Positions 27,875 through 36,107 of a stretch of 64,000 nt of DNA are shown piece after piece (position 1 is the stretch's first letter; each line of letters starts with the position of its first letter). The position numbers were made by a program, and so were the translations under genes. Under the pieces are notes generated by a model. It did not search any database. It had not been told where the DNA came from and saw only the letters and a program-made list of their open reading frames with translations. The DNA comes from Chloroflexota bacterium. Lineage in GTDB: Bacteria > Chloroflexota > Anaerolineae > Anaerolineales > Villigracilaceae. The stretch covers positions 124,001 to 188,000 of the forward strand of contig JABFGC010000001.1 in assembly GCA_013112685.1 (NCBI GenBank). Direction: 5' to 3'.

Positions 27875-28471
27875 ATGCAACCCAAAAACAAGAAATCCAT
27901 TTCCACAAAAAAGGTAGCACGCCAAGCGGAACGCCGCCTGAAGTTGCGTAATGGCATCATCTCCGGCAGTTTGGCCTTCGCGGCGATTATCGCGATTTTT
28001 CTCATGTTCAACGCCAGGGAGCAGGGAAAACAACAGATCGAGGGAGTTACGGAATACACCGCTCTTAGCCGGGATCATGTCAGTGAAACCGTAAGTTACG
28101 ACCAGACTCCGCCTGTTGGGGGAGCCCACAATCCTGTCTGGCAAAATTGTGGTGTGTATACCGAGACCATCGCGAATGAAAATGGAGTTCACTCCCTTGA
28201 ACATGGCGCGGTCTGGATCACCTATCGACCTGACCTGCCTGACTTGGAAGTTCGGACATTACAGGCACTCACCCGTCAAAGCGGTTTTCGCTTGCTGAGT
28301 CCATACCCTGATCTGCCCAGCCCGATTGTAATTTCCGCCTGGGGATACCAACTTCAGGTGGAGCAGGCTGATGATCCCAGGATAAAGGACTTTATTGAAC
28401 AATACGAACTGAGCCCACAAGGACCTGAGCCTGGAGCACCTTGCACGGGTGGAGTGGGGCAACCAGGCTAG
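27875..28471 (+). CDS. DUF3105-domain membrane-anchored protein
   Basis: 198 residues. A basic N-terminus, one TM helix (about 26-44), then the DUF3105 core: 'YDQTPPVGGAHNPVWQNCG' and 'NGVHSLEHGAVWITYRPD', with conserved His and Cys residues that look like a metal site. The ATG at 27875 is chosen for AAGAGGA at good spacing; 27857 is possible. Function unknown; often found near DUF305 genes. Confidence 0.87.
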   Translation: MQPKNKKSISTKKVARQAERRLKLRNGIISGSLAFAAIIAIFLMFNAREQGKQQIEGVTEYTALSRDHVSETVSYDQTPPVGGAHNPVWQNCGVYTETIANENGVHSLEHGAVWITYRPDLPDLEVRTLQALTRQSGFRLLSPYPDLPSPIVISAWGYQLQVEQADDPRIKDFIEQYELSPQGPEPGAPCTGGVGQPG

Positions 28472-28476
28472 GAGAC

Positions 28477-29163
28477 ATGATGATGACCGAAGAATTACCG
28501 CCTGAGACGTCCTTGCCCCGCGCGGTGCACAAGTTAGATGTTCTCATGCTCTTATCATTCGCTGTATTGTTGGTGAGTGTGGCAGTGCTTGCCTTCTGGC
28601 TGGGCACACGGCAGTCCTCTGCGCCTGGCGAAAACTCTCCTGAGGCAGGCTTTGCCAGGGACATGATGATGCACCACGCACAAGCTGTGGATATGGCTAC
28701 ACTGCTTCGTGACCGGACAGAAGACCCGGAAATGCGACAGCTTGCCCTGGACATTATGCTGACACAACAAGCGCAGATTGGTCAGATGCAGGGGTGGCTG
28801 GCCGTATGGCAATATCCAATTGCCAGCACCGACCCGGCTATGATGTGGATGGACATGCCGGTCAATGGTGGAATGCCTGGGATGGCCACCCAGGTGCAGT
28901 TGAATGAATTACGCGAATTGCAGGGTGTGAAAGCCGATGGATTATTCCTGCAATTGATGATTGTCCACCACCGTGGTGGAGTGCTCATGGGGGAGGCGGC
29001 GCTGGAGAGCGCCAAAAGCCCCGAAGTGTTGGCATTAGCACAATCCATCGTCAATGCACAAACAAGCGAAATTGCCGCCATGCAGGACCTTCTGGCTCGT
29101 AAAGGGTTTCCGCCTGTAATGGACGAACCGAAAGAAACGAATCATGAGGGGATGTCGCCTTGA
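28477..29163 (+). CDS. DUF305-domain protein (ferritin-like, copper-associated)
   Basis: 228 residues, one N-terminal TM helix (about 24-44) and a helical domain with two Met/His motifs: 'FARDMMMHHAQAVDMA' and 'LQLMIVHHRGGVLMG'. These paired M/H motifs define DUF305, which recurs with copper resistance genes. AGGAG precedes a run of three in-frame ATGs; 28477 is the first. 5 nt downstream of the DUF3105 gene. Confidence 0.88.
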   Translation: MMMTEELPPETSLPRAVHKLDVLMLLSFAVLLVSVAVLAFWLGTRQSSAPGENSPEAGFARDMMMHHAQAVDMATLLRDRTEDPEMRQLALDIMLTQQAQIGQMQGWLAVWQYPIASTDPAMMWMDMPVNGGMPGMATQVQLNELRELQGVKADGLFLQLMIVHHRGGVLMGEAALESAKSPEVLALAQSIVNAQTSEIAAMQDLLARKGFPPVMDEPKETNHEGMSP

Positions 29164-29282
29164 TGAGGTTGTCATTGACAAAAAAACGACTGAACAATAC
29201 TGGTTTATCCAGGCATCTTGCTGCGAACCAAAGGTTCAAAGCAGACGATGAAAGTCAAATTCTATTTTCAAGAAGGACACAT

Positions 29283-29714
29283 ATGAAAAACAAACTTTTG
29301 ATTTCTACAATCCTGCTGGCAACATTGTTGGTCAGTGGATGTGCAAGGTCGGGTGAATTCAAGGTAATGGATGCCTGGGCTCGCCCTGCCGCTTCGGGCA
29401 ATAACGGCGCGGTATATTTCATTATCAGTAATGCGACCGACGCGGATGATACATTGCTCAGCGCCAGCACGGACGTCGCATCTGCTGCCGAGGTACACAT
29501 GAGTATGATGGATGACAATGGCGTGATGTCCATGCAAATGCAGGAGGCTTTGCCTATCCCTGCGCAACAGGAGATCATTTTCAAGCCTGGCGGCTTGCAC
29601 GTCATGCTCGTTGGTTTGACGCAGGATTTGAAGGTTGGCGATACGATTACCATGACACTTAACTTTGAAAAAGCAGGAGACTGGACAATCGAAGTTCCGA
29701 TACGCGAACCCTAA
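29283..29714 (+). CDS. PCuAC-family periplasmic copper chaperone, lipoprotein
   Basis: 143 residues. Lipobox L-V-S-G-C20 anchors it to the membrane. The Cu(I) motif reads H in 'AEVHMSMMDDNGVMSMQM' and H-x-M in 'GGLHVMLVGL', the standard H(M)x10Mx21HxM pattern. PCuAC carries copper to SCO or the oxidase. AAGGA lies upstream of the ATG at 29283. It follows SCO, DUF3105 and DUF305 in one operon. Confidence 0.92.
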   Translation: MKNKLLISTILLATLLVSGCARSGEFKVMDAWARPAASGNNGAVYFIISNATDADDTLLSASTDVASAAEVHMSMMDDNGVMSMQMQEALPIPAQQEIIFKPGGLHVMLVGLTQDLKVGDTITMTLNFEKAGDWTIEVPIREP

Positions 29715-29784
29715 ACAAACTTTCATCTTTGAGATTGCCGTCCAAAGTATAATGTTCCTTCGGAAGGCAATTTCATTGTAAAGT

Positions 29785-30075
29785 ATGAATGGATCTCATC
29801 GTGTTCTCCTGATTGTGACACTGGCTTTTCTTCTGGTGGGGTTGTCTGCACATTTGTTTCCAGCCGCATCCCTGTGCGAATGCTTGTCACAGTCACAGGA
29901 AGATGCCAGGGCAACCAACCTGGATCTTTGCCTGATATGTCAGTTGCAAACAGGAATTCATTCTGCGCCGTGCCCAACAGATCCGAACCATGAAATCATA
30001 CAGCAAGTGAATATACGGATCAATTTGCATTCATTGGAACGCGCCTTTCCCATTTTACGTCCCCCCATCGCTTAA
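29785..30075 (+). CDS. Small exported Cys-rich protein
   Basis: 96 residues: N-terminal hydrophobic helix (7-28), then 'CECLSQSQ' and 'CLICQLQTG' cysteine pairs and a later 'APCPTD'. No family recognised. Its start resembles the small protein at 19370. The cysteines suggest metal or disulfide chemistry in the periplasm. Confidence 0.55.
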   Translation: MNGSHRVLLIVTLAFLLVGLSAHLFPAASLCECLSQSQEDARATNLDLCLICQLQTGIHSAPCPTDPNHEIIQQVNIRINLHSLERAFPILRPPIA

Positions 30076-30176
30076 GCTTTCAACCGTATATTTCGCTTGA
30101 TTACAGCGTCCCCTTCGATGTCCGTAAAGGTCACATCGATGGTTTAACTTTAGCCCGAGTTACTTATGGAGTTTAG

Positions 30177-30647
30177 ATGAAGAAAAGAAAGAATCAAAAG
30201 TCCCCTGTTCCGCTCTTTCTCGCACTTGGCGGCGGACTCCTATTGATTGCCGCCGCGATCCTGTGGGCAAATCAAAACGTTCCCGCCACCCCGACGTCTG
30301 TTACATCCCATGAAGAGGAGACGTACCCGGATATTCCACGTGTAAGCCTGCCCGACGCCAAGGCTGCGTTGGAGGAAGGCGCCGCTATCGTAGTGGATGT
30401 ACGTTCCGTGGAAGCGTATCAAGCCGCCCATGTTGCCGGTGCGATCAACATTCCACTTGCCGAACTTGAAACGCGTCTGGCGGAGTTGGATAAAGCACAA
30501 TGGATCATTACCTACTGTACCTGACCAAGCGAAGAATCGAGCGCCCGTGCGGCGTCCATACTGCTTGAAAATGACTTCAGTAAGGTTACCCCAATGCTCG
30601 GCGGTTTTGAAGCCTGGATGACTGCCGGTTATCCCGTCGAGCCATGA
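30177..30647 (+). CDS. Rhodanese-domain protein with in-frame TGA (possible selenocysteine)
   Basis: 156 codons if the TGA at 30522-30524 (codon 116) is read through. N-terminal TM anchor (12-31), then a rhodanese domain: 'AAIVVDVRSVEAYQAAHVAGAINIP' and 'WIITYCT' up to TGA. The same frame continues 'PSEESSARAASILLE' and 'MLGGFEAWMTAGYP' to a normal end. Related rhodaneses read Y-C-x-C-P-x-E here, so TGA replaces the second Cys. A 5-bp stem (GCGCC/GGCGT) with loop CGTGC lies 18-32 nt downstream, at bacterial SECIS distance. A point mutation or base error is the alternative. Confidence 0.6.
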
Positions 30648-30673
30648 AAGAAAGAAACACATTAGGAGACGCA

Positions 30674-31102
30674 ATGTTTGCACGATTAAATGTATGCCTG
30701 GTACTGATTGGCATCGGTTTGTTTTCGCTTGTGGCTTGCCAGCCACAGGAACAGATCGGTATCCAGGCTGAAATGAATGGCATTCCTTATCGAGTGGTAT
30801 CTGTGCAGGAATTACAGACCATGCTGGAAGACAAGGATTTCACCATGATCAATGTTCATACCCCTTGGGAGGGAGACATCCCGGATACGGATGTTCGTCT
30901 GGCGTATGATCAGATCGAACAAAACACGGTTAAATTACCAGCCGAGAAGGATGCTAAGATCCTTGTCTACTGCTTGACATCCGGCATGGCAAAAAAAGCG
31001 GTTGCTACACTATTAGTCCAGGGATACACAAATGTCTGGATGCTGGAGGGAGGCACAACCGCCTGGCAAGAGGCTGGTCTCATGTTGGAGAGCCAGCCAT
31101 AG
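30674..31102 (+). CDS. Rhodanese-like lipoprotein
   Basis: 142 residues. Lipobox L-V-A-C at about residue 22. The rhodanese active loop is 'LVYCLTSGMAKKAV' with a single catalytic Cys; 'WMLEGGTTAWQEAG' is the C-terminal motif. AGGAG precedes the ATG at 30674; an ATG at 30644 would overlap the upstream gene. It probably handles sulfane sulfur outside the membrane together with the preceding rhodanese. Confidence 0.82.
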   Translation: MFARLNVCLVLIGIGLFSLVACQPQEQIGIQAEMNGIPYRVVSVQELQTMLEDKDFTMINVHTPWEGDIPDTDVRLAYDQIEQNTVKLPAEKDAKILVYCLTSGMAKKAVATLLVQGYTNVWMLEGGTTAWQEAGLMLESQP

Positions 31103-31119
31103 GCATCAAGGAACATAAA

Positions 31120-31154
31120 ACAAAGACGGGAGAGTAAAACTCTCCCGTCTTTGT
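31120..31154. terminator. Bidirectional rho-independent terminator
   Basis: Perfect 15-bp stem (ACAAAGACGGGAGAG / CTCTCCCGTCTTTGT) with a 5-nt loop TAAAA, between convergent genes ending at 31102 and 31172. Confidence 0.9.
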
Positions 31155-31171
31155 TGAACTTTCAGATATCT

Positions 31172-31564
31172 CTATTTGACAACTTCGAGCGTTCCAACCA
31201 TGCCTGCCTGCAAATGCCCTGGCATCCCACAGACAATCTGGTAGGTACCCGGTTGGTCGGGCGCTGTGAAACTTAGTTCCACGCTCTCGTCTGGTTGGGC
31301 ATCCACCTCCCAGTACGCATTGGCAATATCCTCTTCATCAAACATATCACCGACATCCACGCCATATTGCATGATATAAAAGTTATGCTCCACGGTGCCG
31401 TTGTTGACAACCTTGATCTGGATTTCTGCACCGGCTGGCACGGACAGCTGATTGGGGGTAATTGCAAAATCGCTCAATTCCACTGTGAGTTTGGTGGACG
31501 GTCCGCCGGACTGACAGGCTGACAGGAAAACCAATATTAAAAGGAAAATACTTTTCTTCAACAT
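31172..31564 (-). CDS. Cupredoxin (plastocyanin/azurin-like) lipoprotein
   Basis: 130 residues. Lipobox L-S-A-C at about 17. The type 1 copper ligands are visible: His in 'GTVEHNFYI', then C-x4-H-x4-M in 'VCGMPGHLQAGMVG'. It is the last gene of the operon multicopper oxidase - ZIP - DtxR - cupredoxin, so it may serve as electron carrier or copper acceptor for the oxidase. Confidence 0.9.
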   Translation of the reverse strand: MLKKSIFLLILVFLSACQSGGPSTKLTVELSDFAITPNQLSVPAGAEIQIKVVNNGTVEHNFYIMQYGVDVGDMFDEEDIANAYWEVDAQPDESVELSFTAPDQPGTYQIVCGMPGHLQAGMVGTLEVVK

Positions 31565-31573
31565 ACAACTCTC

Positions 31574-32245
31574 TTAACCAGGATAGTCAACAAATATCTT
31601 ACCGGTAATATTTAGTCCAAGAACGCTGACCTTTGCACCGGACTTCACGGTCAGATTGTGATCGAACGATGAATAGTCAACGATCACGATCTGTGCGCCG
31701 GGAAGGAGTCCAAGATCTTCAAGATGGCGGAGCAATTCCGCATCTGCATTCTTTACACATTGGATCTTCGCCTTTTGTTTCGGGCGCAGTGCGGAGAGAG
31801 GGGTCGAATCCTCCAATGGCATGACCAGATCGGCAGTGGGAATTAACTCCCCGTGCGGGTCGCGCAGGGGATGTCCCATTGCCGCTGCCATCCGCCGTTC
31901 AAAATCCTCCGAAATGACGTGCTCAAGGCGTTCTGCCTCCTCATGGACTTCATCCCACGAATAGCCCAACGTCTTTACCAGCCAGGCTTCCAGGAGACGA
32001 TGATGCCGGATAACCTCCAAGGCGGCTTTCCTGCCCTCTTTGGTCAGCGTGACGCCCTGATGCTTTTGGTATTCGACCAGGGCGGGCTGCGCGGCGGCAA
32101 GTTTTTGAACCATGTTCGTCACGGATGCCGGCTTGACGTTGAGCCGTTCGGAAAGGGCATTCGTGCTGGCATTCTGACCGCCTTCCGTCAACTCGTAAAT
32201 ATGTTTCAGGTAATCCTGAATGGATATGGTCAGAGACGATTCCAT
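31574..32245 (-). CDS. DtxR/MntR-family metal-dependent regulator with FeoA-like domain
   Basis: 223 residues. An N-terminal winged helix ('ALSERLNVKPASVTNMVQKL'), a dimerisation/metal domain with 'RHHRLLEAWLVKTLGYSWDEVHEEAERLEHVIS', and a C-terminal SH3/FeoA-like domain (about 150-223). The His/Glu pattern fits Fe(II) or Mn(II) sensing. It is co-transcribed with a ZIP transporter and a multicopper oxidase, and a DtxR-like palindrome precedes that operon. Confidence 0.92.
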   Translation of the reverse strand: MESSLTISIQDYLKHIYELTEGGQNASTNALSERLNVKPASVTNMVQKLAAAQPALVEYQKHQGVTLTKEGRKAALEVIRHHRLLEAWLVKTLGYSWDEVHEEAERLEHVISEDFERRMAAAMGHPLRDPHGELIPTADLVMPLEDSTPLSALRPKQKAKIQCVKNADAELLRHLEDLGLLPGAQIVIVDYSSFDHNLTVKSGAKVSVLGLNITGKIFVDYPG

Positions 32246-32255
32246 TGGAAGGCTC

Positions 32256-33437
32256 CTATTTGATCAACAACCCGGTGACCCACAACATCATCATACCGGT
32301 CAGGACTCCGCTAAAGACAATCATGGGCATGGCTTCACGCTGTGTATCCTTTTGAATCAGTTTGGCGATTTCGTAGATCACCTGGAAAATCGCGCCTGCG
32401 CCGATGGCCAGGAACAGCACCGTCAGGAAGGGCGAGGGGGTGTATCCTCCGATCCAGGCTCCCAGAATGGCAGGCGCTCCACCGACCAACCCCATGATCG
32501 CGAGCCTGCCGACCCCGGGTCTATCACGCAGGACTGGCGCAATGATGCCCAATCCTTCAGTAATGTTCTGGATGATGAAACCCACCACCAGGAAAGTGCC
32601 CAGAGCAATTTCGCCGACGTTATAAGCAGCGCCTATTGCCAGCCCTTCTCCAAGGTTGTGAATGCCGATGCCGACCGCGATCACAAAGGCGATAGCCAGC
32701 CGCTTATCCGCTTCGTTGCCGGTGATTTCAGACTGGCGTTTCGAGATCGCCTCCAACAACAGGAAGGTTGCCACTCCACCGATTCCGATCAAGCCGATCC
32801 CCTGAAAGGAGGAAGGGATCTTCCCGGCAAACTCCAGCGCTTCTGCGACCGTGTCCAGCCCAAGAAAGACCAGCAGACCCGCCGTTGCCGCCATCAGGAA
32901 GGTCATGGTCCGGCGTCCCATTTGTCGCAACGCCGGAAACCAGAAGATTCCCAGAAAGACCGGGATTACGCCGACATACAAACCGATGAGTGTGAATCCC
33001 CAGAAGGTGGCGGTGTCCGGTTGAGGCGTTTCGAACGCAACCGGGATGTCCACTGTGAAGGGAATGGCATTTCCGGTAAAGATGATCAAGCCATATGCCT
33101 CACCATACGACCACGGATAAGCGATGGTAATGGTGGCACGCTCCAATCGAGGGACGACTGCATCTGGATACACCTCGAATGGCATGACCGCATCATTCAC
33201 AATGACCTGGGCGATGGTAATTTCTTCCGGACTCGTGTTGCGCACCTGCAATTCGATGCTGCCTTGTTTGAGAACATACCGCTCGATATCCAGATTCTCA
33301 ACCGGCGCGGCAGAGTCGAGATTCAATCCTCCCCCTGTGGAAAGGAAGAGGACGATCACGCCGGCGAGAAGAATGATCGGGATGAGCAGCAGGATAAAGG
33401 TCCGGAAGGTGAAGCGATTGGATGGACTTTGAGTCAT
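32256..33437 (-). CDS. ZIP-family metal transporter with N-terminal extracytoplasmic domain
   Basis: 393 residues. A TM helix (about 13-33) and a beta-rich extracytoplasmic domain (about 40-140) precede the ZIP membrane core. The metal site residues are in 'GIHNLGEGLAIG' (TM4) and 'IQNITEGLGI' (TM5). The extra N-terminal domain is unusual for ZIP proteins. It lies 10 nt upstream of the DtxR gene, so iron or manganese is the likely substrate. Confidence 0.87.
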   Translation of the reverse strand: MTQSPSNRFTFRTFILLLIPIILLAGVIVLFLSTGGGLNLDSAAPVENLDIERYVLKQGSIELQVRNTSPEEITIAQVIVNDAVMPFEVYPDAVVPRLERATITIAYPWSYGEAYGLIIFTGNAIPFTVDIPVAFETPQPDTATFWGFTLIGLYVGVIPVFLGIFWFPALRQMGRRTMTFLMAATAGLLVFLGLDTVAEALEFAGKIPSSFQGIGLIGIGGVATFLLLEAISKRQSEITGNEADKRLAIAFVIAVGIGIHNLGEGLAIGAAYNVGEIALGTFLVVGFIIQNITEGLGIIAPVLRDRPGVGRLAIMGLVGGAPAILGAWIGGYTPSPFLTVLFLAIGAGAIFQVIYEIAKLIQKDTQREAMPMIVFSGVLTGMMMLWVTGLLIK

Positions 33438-33451
33438 GACATACCTCTAAA

Positions 33452-34486
33452 CTATTCGGTTACTTCGAACATACCGTTCCAGCCCAATTCGGCAAATTCG
33501 GTTACGTGAGCATGAAACATGTACATGCCGGGATATTTGTATGAGAACTCCAGTATCCCGCGTTGGGCCTGACCTTGAATGATCGTGTCCGTGAATTCGG
33601 AGGGGGTCAGGCTGGTACCTGTTGGGTAGTAATGGAAGAAATTGGCATGCAGGTGGAAGGAATTGAGCAGATCAAATTCCAGGATGTTCACAAGATAGAT
33701 GCGGATCTTCTCGCCGACTTTGATCTGGATCGGATGATTCTGATAGTAAAAGGGAATGGCATTGACGGCATAGAAATCGTTGACATCATCGAAATCCACA
33801 TCGAAGCCGCTCATGACCATGACCATTTCACGATCCACGGGTGGGCGACCTTCCTTGGGATCCACAATAAACGTGCCATATAAACCCTTGGCAATATGGC
33901 GCGCCAGCGGAAAGACATGACAATGATAGAGATGCAGACCGAATGGCTCCGCATCAAACTCGTAGGTAAAACTGTCGCCGGGTTCGACATATCCGCCTGG
34001 TCCCGAACCGGGCACGCCATCCATGTTGCCCGGGTGGAAACCGTGAAAGTGCATGCTATGAGGATGGTTGCTTCCGTTGGTCATCGTGATGCGGATCAAG
34101 TCGCCTTCCGTGCAACGAATGGTCGGTCCCGGAATGCGCCCGTTATACGTCCAGGCGGGGTATTCGATGCCAGGCACAACTTCTATGTTCTTGTTGATGA
34201 CCGTGATTTCATATTCACGCAGGGTTCTGCCATCGGGAAGAATGGATACTTTTCCATAGTCGAAGTCAGTGAGTATGTCTCCCGGATTAAAGCCGTTTTT
34301 TTCATGGTCCACATCCCCCGTACCAGGAATGACACCGCCCCCATGATCCATGTCTTGCATGGGAGGGAGGTTATGGCGTGAGTGGGATTTACCTTTGGAC
34401 TGCATGATGGCAGTTGCGCCTCCAGCCCCGATCACACCAAAAGCCCCCAGTTTCAGGAAATCCCGCCGACTTAGTTGGTTTTTCAT
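33452..34486 (-). CDS. Two-domain multicopper oxidase, Tat-exported
   Basis: 344 residues. Twin-arginine signal 'SRRDFLKLG' (about 6-14), then a His/Met-rich linker. Copper ligands: 'HSMHFHGF', 'HLYHCHVFPLARHIAKG', 'NSFHLHANFFHYYP' and 'GMYMFHAHVTEFAELG'. Size fits two-domain MCO/nitrite-reductase-like enzymes, which oxidise metals or phenols as trimers. GGAGG precedes the ATG at 34486. First gene of the DtxR-controlled operon; metal oxidation (Mn/Fe/Cu) is plausible. Confidence 0.9.
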   Translation of the reverse strand: MKNQLSRRDFLKLGAFGVIGAGGATAIMQSKGKSHSRHNLPPMQDMDHGGGVIPGTGDVDHEKNGFNPGDILTDFDYGKVSILPDGRTLREYEITVINKNIEVVPGIEYPAWTYNGRIPGPTIRCTEGDLIRITMTNGSNHPHSMHFHGFHPGNMDGVPGSGPGGYVEPGDSFTYEFDAEPFGLHLYHCHVFPLARHIAKGLYGTFIVDPKEGRPPVDREMVMVMSGFDVDFDDVNDFYAVNAIPFYYQNHPIQIKVGEKIRIYLVNILEFDLLNSFHLHANFFHYYPTGTSLTPSEFTDTIIQGQAQRGILEFSYKYPGMYMFHAHVTEFAELGWNGMFEVTE

Positions 34487-34515
34487 ACATGCCTCCAATA
34501 CAGATAAAGCCGATA

Positions 34516-34535
34516 AATTTAGTCTAATCTAAATT
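34516..34535. promoter_or_regulatory. Probable DtxR/MntR-type operator
   Basis: Palindrome AATTTAG - 6 nt - CTAAATT, 30 nt upstream of the multicopper oxidase start. Its TTTAGnnTAnnCTAAA layout resembles DtxR-family boxes, and the DtxR gene is in the same operon. Confidence 0.65.
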
Positions 34536-34608
34536 GTATTTTAGAACAGGAATAATTAAAAGTCAAGCATTTTCTCAAATAAAAATGGGCTTTGAATTTC
34601 TCCCTTCG

Positions 34609-34640
34609 AACGCTCCGACGGATACGGGGCGTTTTTGTTT
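34609..34640 (+). terminator. Hairpin with T run (terminator-like)
   Basis: AACGCTCCG (34609-34617) pairs with CGGGGCGTT (34625-34633, one G-T wobble), followed by TTTGTTT on the + strand. No + strand gene ends here; it lies between the LCP gene end and the MCO promoter. Confidence 0.5.
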
Positions 34641-34658
34641 TTAGAACCAGTGGATGGG

Positions 34659-36107
34659 CTAATACCCGCTCGGGACTCTGCCTACCCAATCCTCTCCAAG
34701 TCGGATCTCCATATCCACTGTGGACGCTGGATCAGGCTGGATGGTGATCTGCTGACTTCCCACCCCAAGGAGTTCCGTCAAATACCGCAGGGCATATAAC
34801 TTTGAAGAGTAAAGAATTATTTTCGTGGTGTTTGATGCGCCGGTTGGCACGCCATATTCCACCACCTGCATACCTTGCGCGGTCAGGAGGGTGGCTGTGC
34901 GTTGCTCCAAACCGGCAGTATAGGTGTTATTGATAATCCTGATCTTCGCCTGATCAGATTGCATCAGCGCCACTGGATCACCTTGCGCCAATGGACTAAG
35001 CGGACCACCTGGGACAAAGATTTCATCCCTCAGGATGCGAATAAGATCCGGAACAGGACGCAAAACATTTGCCGGCACACCGTTGATGGTTGTATCGGCT
35101 GGGATCGCCATCGTGTTATCAATCACGCCTCTCTTGATGTCATCCACCCGAATGTCTTTCGCCAACACTGCCAGTTGGATTGCATCTTCCAACGACATGT
35201 TGGTGTGAATCCCAGAAGAAAATTCTGCATACAACTGCGGTGCCTGGGTAATCAAGGTGGCAAAGGTTTCCCCTTCCAGTACCTTGTCGCGGATCGCGAG
35301 GATGACCTGTTGCTGGCGTTTGGCGCGTCCCACGTCTCCGCCCGAACAGCCTTGTGATTCATGCCGGCAGCGTGCATACGCCAGGGCGCGCGGTCCGGTC
35401 AGGTGGCGGTAATCTCCCGGCTTCAACACAAAATGATCCTGTCCCGCGCCGAGCGGATCGAGCACCATGCGTTCCTCGACATACACATCGATGCCGCCGA
35501 TCAGATTGATGAACGAAACAAACGTCCCAAAATCCACCTGCACATAGTAATGAATTGGCATGCCGATGAATTGCGAGACGGTCTGCATTGCAAGTTGTGG
35601 TCCACCGCCTGGAAGTTTGGCATTCTCGCCAATTGCCCAGGCGGTGTTGATGCGCCCATACCCTGCCCCTGGGATGTTGACCCACATATCACGTGGGATG
35701 GACAACATGCCAGCGGTTTTTGTGGCCGGGTCCACGGTCAGAACCATGATCGTATCAGTGCAGGTCGGACAGCCTTCCCCTTGTCCATCGTCGCCGCGCA
35801 AGCCAAAGAAGGCGATGTTGATTCTGCTGGCGCCATCCCATTGAGGCAATTCCATTTCCGGCGCGGATAATTCGATTGGAAGATCGTTTGTTGTTGCTGG
35901 ATTGGGGGAGGCCGGCAGATCGGAAGATGGTTGGTTTTGTAGAGCGCACTCTGCGGGTGGTACACCTGGTAGGGCAGTCAGGGTCCAGCAGAGAGTCAGT
36001 TTGCGGACGATGAAAAACGCAGCAAGCATAGCCGCTGTCACGAAGATCCAATAGGCAAGCGAACGCCAGAAGGGATGATAAATATTCGGAGTTCGTGAAC
36101 CTGGCAT
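34659..36107 (-). CDS. LytR-CpsA-Psr (LCP) family protein
   Basis: 482 residues. N-terminal TM (about 16-35), Pro/Thr linker, LCP catalytic domain with 'DTIMVLTVDPATKTAGMLSIPRD' and 'GRINTAWAIGENA', later 'LTGPRALAYARCRHES', and a C-terminal LytR_C domain ('KIRIINNTYTAGLEQRTATLL'). LCP enzymes attach polymers to the cell wall or surface. Overlaps the TadC-like stop, so translationally coupled to the pilus/backbone genes. Confidence 0.92.
   Translation of the reverse strand: MPGSRTPNIYHPFWRSLAYWIFVTAAMLAAFFIVRKLTLCWTLTALPGVPPAECALQNQPSSDLPASPNPATTNDLPIELSAPEMELPQWDGASRINIAFFGLRGDDGQGEGCPTCTDTIMVLTVDPATKTAGMLSIPRDMWVNIPGAGYGRINTAWAIGENAKLPGGGPQLAMQTVSQFIGMPIHYYVQVDFGTFVSFINLIGGIDVYVEERMVLDPLGAGQDHFVLKPGDYRHLTGPRALAYARCRHESQGCSGGDVGRAKRQQQVILAIRDKVLEGETFATLITQAPQLYAEFSSGIHTNMSLEDAIQLAVLAKDIRVDDIKRGVIDNTMAIPADTTINGVPANVLRPVPDLIRILRDEIFVPGGPLSPLAQGDPVALMQSDQAKIRIINNTYTAGLEQRTATLLTAQGMQVVEYGVPTGASNTTKIILYSSKLYALRYLTELLGVGSQQITIQPDPASTVDMEIRLGEDWVGRVPSGY

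Noticed and set aside
32220..33509. 429-residue plus-strand open frame opposite the ZIP gene
   Set aside because: Very rich in Asp, His, Gln and Arg, as expected of an antisense shadow; the minus strand encodes a clear ZIP transporter with good starts.
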